Of a DNA stretch of 64,000 nt, positions 56,345 through 64,000 are shown piece after piece; position 1 is the stretch's first letter; the number at the start of each line of letters is the position of its first letter. A program made the translations under genes and the position numbers. Location: NCBI RefSeq assembly GCF_036898095.1, contig NC_090768.1, forward strand, positions 43,844,790 through 43,908,789, given 5' to 3'. The stretch comes from Palaemon carinicauda. Its lineage: Eukaryota; Arthropoda; Malacostraca; Decapoda; Palaemonidae. The notes under the pieces are model-generated. The model had not been told where the DNA came from. It did no database searches and saw nothing but the letters and a program-made list of their open reading frames with translations.

Positions 56345-56505
56345 GGGTTTAAGTCTAGCTGCTAAGGAATCAGCAGCCATTGCCTGACCCTCCCTGGTCC
56401 TAACTTGGGTGGAAAGGGGCCGTGGGCTTTTATCCTATGCATATATGGTCAGTCTCTAGGCCATTGTCACTGTCCCCTGCCATGCCATTCATGAGCGACC
56501 TTTAA
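56345..56505 (+). repeat. tRNA-like SINE, family 1, partial
   Basis: Contains cagcagccattgcctgaccc, ggccgtgggctttt and tgccattcatgagcgacctt, matching the 3' part of the other copies. Confidence 0.65.
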
Positions 56506-56757
56506 ATAATTAAACCTACATTTATAGATTTACAAGGAAAAACACCAATTGCATCTTCAATAATGGCAGAATTCCTTACCGTAGGTCAGTGCGACTGTGG
56601 CCTGTGGGACATCTTGAAATTTCGATTCTAGGGCAATAATTCTTTTTCTTTTTGTATGTGACTGTCTAATGGAAAAATGGATTTTGAAAGATAGTCCAGT
56701 TCTGTCACAAAGTATATCGTATACAATGCATCGTCTACTATGCATTGTATTTGTAAA

Positions 56758-57135
56758 CTGTGGTAGATCAACTAAATACCACTGGAAAAAATAATATTGT
56801 TGGCATACGTTCGAAATTAGTATACGGAGACATCAATTTAGGCATGAAATTAATACCAGGTAACTTTAATTTATTTTAATTCTTGAAATGAAAACCAAAA
56901 ATTTAGACACTCGCGTGACACCAAAAGTATTGTTTACACTTCGCTTTGAACTGTGGTAGATCAACTAAATACCACTGGAAAAAAATAATATTGGTGGCAT
57001 ACGTTTAAATTAGTATACGGAGACATCAATTTAGGCATGAAATTAATACCAGGTAACTTTAATTTATTTTAATTCTTGAAATGAAAACCAAAATTTAGAC
57101 ACTCGCGTGATACCAAAAGTATTGTTTACACTTCG
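56758..57135. repeat. ~190-bp tandem duplication
   Basis: Two adjacent, nearly identical units start at tggtagatcaactaaatacc (about 56761 and 56953). They end just before a possible first exon. Confidence 0.88.
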
Positions 57136-57144
57136 ATTTGAGAG

Positions 57145-57370
57145 CAAAACTTGAAGTCGGTCGGCGGAGAGTTCGGTAACTTTCGTACATTTGTTCTATC
57201 TAAATGACGTTATCCGTTATTTATTTTGTGTTTAGTTTTTATTCTCGTGTTTATTATTTATTCTTGTGAAACCCAAGCCACTAAAAATACTCCTGGAATA
57301 AAATAGTGGCATCCATCTAAGAACGAACGTTTGCGCGGTGACAGCTCGTGACTAGGAGGGAAGATCAAAG
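57145..57370 (+). promoter_or_regulatory. Possible promoter and non-coding first exon
   Basis: The segment changes from AT-rich to mixed composition (ggtcggcggagagttcgg, gtttgcgcggtgacagctcg) and ends at a consensus donor CAAAG|GTGAGT at 57371. No ATG frame is carried through. It could be the 5' UTR exon of a gene to the right of the window. Inference only. Confidence 0.35.
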
Positions 57371-58680
57371 GTGAGTTTACTACTAGTTTTGAGATATCAT
57401 TCGTAATTTTGTTGGTTTCATACATGCTAAACTATTCTTTGATTCAACATTTTGGTATTAAGTTATTTAAAACAATGCGTATCAGTTTTAAAACAGGCTA
57501 GGCCTCTGGTGTATAGGTTACTGAATTTTTGGCCAGACCCTCGAGAAAGCTATCACTAACCCATATGATTTTTGGTAAACATATTTAAGATAGGCATGGC
57601 AGCAGGGTATGAATTATATTGAAACTTTTAAGGAAAGGAATAGTGTCTTTTTAAGACGTCAAATCTTAGGATATACATCCTTATTTTACAATTATATTGT
57701 CACATTTTAGTGTTCATTTTGGCGGGAGGTGGGGTAAACCCTCATATAGGCCTAGGCCTAATGATTGAATACAATAGAATTCAAACCAAGATGATTAACT
57801 AGTGATTATATATTTACTTTGCATGATGTATACTATGACTGAGATGCAATACGTGTTGTCCTATAAAACAATATGTAGCCCTTGTAACATAATGTAAGCC
57901 CATGGCATATTACCCAGGTTTATTTGTTAAAGTTCCTAATGGGAGACCGACTTTGGTACAACTGTTGGGCCACATCTAGTTACCATTTCGGTTTACATTT
58001 TTATTAGTTTTTTCTAATTTATATCATAATTCTTGAGGTATGCCAGGGAGTTGTCCACATTACGTTTGAGGATTTTTTTTACAGATTTCCTCCATAAATT
58101 TGTCGATGTTATTATGTACAATCGTTTTCGATTGTGCATTCCTGTTGTATATCAATTGGATTGTTATTCCTGTTCACGTATATAAGTAATATGTTTCCAC
58201 TGACGTTATTCGAAAGAATGTAAGCTACTTGTTTTCCACTACCATTTATTATTTCATTCTTGCCCTTTCTTTATATTTCTTTCACGATCTGTGCTTCAAC
58301 AGAATGGCTATTTTTTTTTTTGGGGGGGGGGGCGGTTGCTGTTATATTGTCCCGTTTTCAATTTATTCTTTTACAAAAGTCACCATTTTAAACTTGAACA
58401 AACATAAGTTCCTGATTTACGATGGGTTATCAACATTAAACAGTATTAATCTACCTTTATTAATTATCGTGTACCAGAATGGTAACCACTAGTCTATGTT
58501 ATGTACAAATGGAGTTTTTTCTTTTTTTGGGTGTGTGTAATTAAAGAATGGGAATTTCTTTGGTTTGTTAAGTACTTAAGGATATATTGGGAGTAAATGA
58601 AAAACAGTCATAACAAGCGAGTTTTTATTTTTTCTCCATTTGTATAAATTTTCTTAGTATTAATGGTTTATGCTCTAGTC
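57371..58680. other. AT-rich, nothing recognised
   Basis: A G run lies near 58321-58331. No coding signal. Confidence 0.4.
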
Positions 58681-58689
58681 TGAATGTTG

Positions 58690-58741
<52 letters not shown>

Positions 58742-58780
58742 CATATATATGTATGTATATACTGTATATGTATATATATG

Positions 58781-58870
<90 letters not shown>
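58690..58870. repeat. (TA)n microsatellite
   Basis: Two TA runs separated by a TATG-containing stretch. Confidence 0.95.
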
Positions 58871-58873
<3 letters not shown>

Positions 58874-59138
58874 TCAACGTTAAAGTTAATTCACAGTATT
58901 TAGATGAGTGAGATGAGAACTCTCCAGGAAAAACAAATGATATTTTACAGAGTCTTGTATAAACGTGATTTATATCGAAGCTTCTCATTCTTATTTATCA
59001 AGAACGTTTTAATAATCAGATCGATACTGACCTGAACTCGCGTAATACTAGATATGCCAAGCAAACGTACGGCAGCACCACGGTCTAGATAGGTAATATC
59101 TAGAGTCTAGACCGCTTGTAGGGAACCTTGGCAGGCCA

Positions 59139-59309
<171 letters not shown>

Positions 59310-59408
59310 ATTAAGTTATTTAGTTTACCTTGAAAATATTGATTTGTTTCCTGTAAATGTTATATCTCATAATGATTTTTATTTATTCACATGAATTCTA
59401 TATACAAT

Positions 59409-59489
<81 letters not shown>
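59409..59489. repeat. (GA)n microsatellite
   Basis: About 80 bp of uninterrupted GA. Confidence 0.97.
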
Positions 59490-59492
<3 letters not shown>

Positions 59493-59954
59493 GTTGATTT
59501 ATATTGTAAGTAGGTTTTATAGGAATGATTTCTATTAAAATAATTCATATCGCTCTTATAGTTATTTGTTGATATCCCATGGTCATACAGATTTTGTGAT
59601 AAGAGATTTTTTTTAATAATTAGGCAGTAATGTAAGTAATTGTTCAGAGAATATTTGTATGCAAACTAGATTTTAGTATATTTTGAATAATAGATTAATG
59701 AAAAGTCGTTTGGAAGGAATTTTGAATTTGGATTTTTCACCAAAATTATGGACACAACGATCATAAATAGCCTGAAAAAAACATATGTATTGGGATATAA
59801 AAAGTGTGTTTGTAGTATCATCAGCAGCGAACGCACCAATTTGTTTACTTTTGAAGCATCTGTACAAAAGTTAATATCAGCCGTTTGGTGCATAATTAAT
59901 GAATATCTTGACCTTTTATACATATTAATTAGTAATTTGAAATATGATTCATTG

Positions 59955-60370
59955 CAGGGTTTAAATTTCTAGGCACGGCTAAGATTCCTTTGCTAGATTT
60001 AAATACCTTGGCAGGGCCTGCATTAATTGGCAAAGGGTTCAGAGGATTTAAAGTCCTTGGCTAAGTTTGATTATCCCGTAAGGTTTAAATTTCTTTCCAA
60101 AGTTTAGATTCCTTGGAAGGTTTGATATCCTTGGCGAGGTTTAAATTCTATGAAATGGTTTAGTTGCCTTGACAAGGTTCAAACTCTTTGAAAAGGTGTA
60201 GATTCCTTAACAAGGTTTAATTTCATTGACAAGGTTTAATTTCATAGGCAAGGTTTAATTTGCGGGGAAGTTTTGAATTCCCTGTTTAAAATCCTTGGCA
60301 AGGTTTAAATTCCCATACAAGGTTTACGTTCCTTTGTAAGTTTTACATTTTTGGGCAAGGTTTAAACTAA
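59955..60370. repeat. Degenerate ~24-bp minisatellite
   Basis: About 17 diverged units of the type ccttggcaaggtttaaattc. It is old, judging by unit divergence. Confidence 0.8.
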
Positions 60371-60674
60371 TGTTTTAAATCAACTGAATTTAGATGGATT
60401 TTTCCCATCATGCTCTGTTACTGGTGTCAATCATCTTACACATGTTTACACAGTACAGACATTTAAGGTACTGAATTGTGTGGAGATCCCACTCCCTTTA
60501 AATTTAGGTTAGGTATCAAGGGACCATTATTTGTGGTGCGTCCGCTGCTGTTTCAAAACCCATTCGTAAATTCCATCAACAAAACTACATTAAAATGCAA
60601 TGAACATGACTATATAATTATCCTCAGCAAACTTGATTATGAATGATTTTCAAAACACCCGTAGAACTTCAATA

Positions 60675-60970
60675 AACAAAATACAGGAAATTTGGGATCT
60701 AACAATGGCAATGGATTGTTAATCAAATTTCTATATAGAAAATACATGAAAATTGGGATTTAACAATGGTAATGAATTGTTAATCAAATTTCTATACACA
60801 AAATACATGAAATTTGGGATCTAACAATAGTAATAGATTGTTAATTAAATTTCTATATACAAAATACATGAAATTTGTGGTCTAACAATAGTAATGGATT
60901 GTTAATCAAACTTCTATACACAAGATACATGAAATTTGGGATTTAACAATGGTAATGCATTGGTAATCAA
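60675..60970. repeat. ~61-bp tandem repeat, five units
   Basis: Units start at acaaaatacatgaaatttgg and contain aatggattgttaatcaaatt. Units 2-5 are highly similar. Confidence 0.88.
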
Positions 60971-61499
60971 GGATAACATAACAACATTAAATTCAAAGGG
61001 GAAATTGTCCGTAATAATTTTGTACTGATACATATAAGAACTTCTAACAAGACATTTGCATGAACAGAACATATAAAAATGATGTTACAGTATTGGCTAC
61101 ATAATTGTAATCAACATTAGAAGGTTTTGGTTATATAAACAAATTACCAGTCTGGTACAGTTGGCTTCATTAATTCTGGTACATTTATACGAAGTGCTGT
61201 GTGGGAAAACATTATTTGCTTAACAGCATTTCGTGAAATTAATTAAAAATGCGTTTGATCACGCGTTTACAGACAGCCTTACCAACAGCTTCTCTTCTGC
61301 CAAACAGTGTTACCAGCTGCAATGTGCAGCTGTCAAACGTCTCCTTAGCTTCCAGCGAAATGTACCGGAATTAATGAAGCCAACTGTACCTAATAGAAGT
61401 GAATAATACTTCCACACGAATTTCAATATTTAATGTTGACATTTTTTTTATTATCATTTGACTGATAACTCTCATGGAGAGTTACCGTGTCTCATTATG

Positions 61500-61715
61500 A
61501 AGGATAATTATAGTCAATTCTTTTTAGTGAGGCAGATTTGCACCGACTCGCAGGGGTGCCCTTTTAGCTCGAAAAAGTTTCCTGCTCGCTGATTGGTGGG
61601 ACAAGATTATTCTAACCAATCAGATAGCAGGAAACTTTTCCGAGCTAAAGGGCCACCGCTGCGAATCAGTGCAAATCTGCCTCGCTAAAAAAATTGACTA
61701 TTGTATAATTGACTG
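61500..61715. mobile_element. Palindromic MITE / foldback element
   Basis: Arms of about 95 bp pair: agtcaattctttttagtgag with ctcgctaaaaaaattgact, gaggcagatttgcacc with agtgcaaatctgcctc, and gaaaaagtttcctgctcgct with atagcaggaaacttttccga. The loop is near 61600. Confidence 0.85.
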
Positions 61716-61909
61716 TGGGAAACGGGAAAGCCAATATATGGAAATAGAAAGTACTTTGTGCAACTCGTTCTTTAGAAGGTTGGTCTGGGTGAAATTATTA
61801 AAAGTTACTAAACTACGAAAAGGGGGAAATTGAATTATCTATTTGAAAAGGACACCTTCATATTCAATGAAATTTCATTCACCATCTTAATTTGAGATCA
61901 AATGACAGT

Positions 61910-62240
61910 TTTATCTTTCCTTTATTTGTTATTGTTTAATTCTCTGTTAATAATCTCTATCATTCCTTTATTTTTACTGTTTAATTTTCTGTTGATAAAA
62001 TAACTGTACTGAATAGAAAATTTTTTGTTATCTTTCCTTCAATTTTACTGTTTAATTCTATCAATAATCTTTATCGCTCCTTTATTTTTACTCTTTAATT
62101 TTCTTTTAATAATTTTATCTTTTCTTTATTTTTACTGTAATTCTCTGTTAATAATCTTCATCTTTCATTTATTTTTACTCTTTAATTCAATATTAATAAT
62201 TTTTATCTTTCACTTATTTTACTGTTTAATATTCTGTTAA
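61910..62240. repeat. T-rich ~50-bp tandem repeat
   Basis: Units contain tttatttttactctttaatt and ttaataatctttatc. About six diverged units. Confidence 0.7.
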
Positions 62241-62565
62241 TAAGATAACAGCAGTAAACAGAATCATTTTGAAAAGTAGCCAACACTGCACCACACGTAT
62301 ATGAAGAACACATCTATATTTACATAAACAAAACATTGTAAACAATCTATGCGAAGAGCAGCTTTCTTGATCACAGCAGTTCTCTCTCGAACTATGAAAA
62401 CGAAATACCATTGGCCCTTTGCTGAGTAATCACACCTGAAATTGAGTAAATTGATTAGATGGTATCACTCGTCGTAGGAGCAGGTGATCACCTGTGTGTG
62501 GGGGGTAGGACCAGAGCTACGCTCGTTAGATACATTTCACATTTCCGCTGGCTTTTATTTTTTTG

Positions 62566-62566
<1 letters not shown>

Positions 62567-62631
<65 letters not shown>

Positions 62632-62632
62632 G

Positions 62633-62699
<67 letters not shown>

Positions 62700-62772
62700 A
62701 TATATGTATATATATGTATATATATGTATATATATAATATATATATATATATGTATATATAATATATATAAT
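62567..62772. repeat. (TA)n microsatellite with TATG interruptions
   Basis: Long TA run with regularly spaced tatatatg units near 62690-62735. Confidence 0.95.
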
Positions 62773-63440
62773 GTAAAAGCATAGGACATCGTTTTATCAA
62801 TGTATGGCAAATCTTTGTCATGTGTACAATTTGGAATTGAATATGTCAATGTGAAATGACTCTCATAACCAAATGTACAAGTATGAATGACTGAAAATGT
62901 ACATATATGAGGTACTGTTATATTTTTATTGCCATTGGTGATCAATAATCTAATGAGGGGTTCTGTTTTTTTATTTGGTAATTGAAAACTCCGTAGACTT
63001 CATTACGTGCCGTTTTTTATGTGATTGGGAGATTTTTCTGTGTAAATAAAGATTTGCCTTTCTTTAAATACTGAATTATAAATACATTGAAATAACTTAT
63101 GTTTTTCTTTCACAAGAATATTTAGCTTAACTTCTTAACATTGATTTTATCTTGCAATATAAAGTCAACAATAGCGGCTGGCGGGATGACTTGCAGCGAG
63201 AAATGCACAAAGCAAGCGAGGATGTTGATGCGTGCAACGGCGAGATCATGCAAGGTATGATGGCTAGCTTTGAGCGTCGGGCGAATGAGAAAATAAGAAC
63301 ACATTATTAGGCTCTATCGTCTTTTTTTCTGTTGGCATGCAACTTACACGGGGGGTACACTATTCCACACTTTTCTATCAATACACATGCGTCATTGAAA
63401 AGGCGGTGCAGTGAGTGCATGTAGTGGTGAAGCCAGTGTT
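62773..63440. other. Nothing secure
   Basis: AT-rich to mixed sequence. No gene was recognised. Confidence 0.4.
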
Positions 63441-63584
63441 TTTAGCCAGGAACATTTTACAATGTTTACAAGGCCTTTGGAAACGATATAAACATTATAG
63501 TGGCTGTGCAGTAGGTACAAGTGGTAATGTAGCCAGTGATTTTAGCCTAATTGTTGTAGTGGTTGTGCAGTAACTGGGTGCTGT

Positions 63585-64000
63585 CATGGGCTGCTGATGA
63601 GATTGTGGTAAAAGAAATGCTATATAATCATGCAGGTTGTGAAGAACATTTGCAATATATTATAAGCTTGTGTGGGTGGAAATTAGCGCCCTACACGTTT
63701 CCATCAGTACACATGCGTATCGCCTATTCCTCTTGATGCTGGCGAGGGCTGATGGGCTGTTGATGAGATTATGGTAAAAGAAAGGCTATATAATCATGCA
63801 GGTTGTGAAGAATATTTTCAATATAAGCTTTTGAGGGTGGAAATGTGTGCATTGCATGATAGAGCTATTCCACACGTTTCCATCAATACACATGCGTATC
63901 GCCTATTCCACTTGATGCTGGCGAGGGCTGATGGGCTGTTGATGAGATTATGGTAAAAGAAAGGCTATATAATCATGCAAGTTGTGAAGAATATTTGCAA
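63585..64000. repeat. ~170-180-bp tandem repeat, continues past the window
   Basis: Units start at ctgatgagattgtggtaaaa (63593), with the next at about 63760 and 63937. They contain gctatataatcatgcaggtt and cacatgcgtatcgcctattc. The array runs off the end. Confidence 0.88.

Overview
The window is animal nuclear DNA. It contains two multi-exon host genes with GT-AG introns, long (TA)n, (GA)n and (TAA)n microsatellites, tRNA-like SINE copies, LINE fragments and foldback elements. The repeat families and the DIRS1-like retrotransposons suggest a decapod crustacean (shrimp, crayfish or crab). That assignment is an inference from repeat style and was not searched.

Layout. (1) 153-12452: a decayed DIRS-like element (copy A, minus strand) is split by a younger DIRS-like element (copy B, minus strand, 6192-12004). 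(2) 13013-13275: a possible small two-exon gene on the minus strand. (3) 15714-22663: a complete seven-exon gene on the plus strand for axonemal dynein light intermediate chain (DNALI1/p28 family). Its promoter region is tandemly duplicated, and a 22-bp minisatellite starts exactly at one of its splice donors. (4) 22664-26593: intergenic DNA with a large inverted repeat and LINE tails. (5) 26594-39912: the first three exons of a BARD1-like RING gene on the plus strand. DIRS copy C (29124-35907) lies in intron 2, with a LINE and a SINE. DIRS copy D (40807-47594) lies in the next intron. Both are in the sense direction. (6) 47595-64000: no secure coding gene; LINE fragments, SINEs, foldback repeats, microsatellites, several minisatellites and a possible non-coding first exon near 57150-57370.

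The four DIRS copies are the main mobile feature. An intact copy has ~160-bp inverted terminal repeats, an internal complementary region (ICR) that copies both extreme ends back to back, a gag-like ORF1, an RT/RNase H/methyltransferase ORF, and a tyrosine recombinase (YR) frame that overlaps the RT ORF for about 2 kb. This is the architecture known for DIRS1-type retrotransposons. The copies show different fates. D has all reading frames open. C has a 4-bp duplication that fuses RT to the YR frame. B keeps gag and RT but has lost the YR catalytic part. A is a rearranged relic.

The least expected signal is small. Copy D differs from copy C inside its terminal repeats by two 5-bp insertions that turn TA into TACAGTA or TACTGTA. 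A nearby duplicated segment shows the same change. This is the footprint left by Tc1/mariner-type excision, and the 7-mer looks concentrated in the BARD1-like introns.
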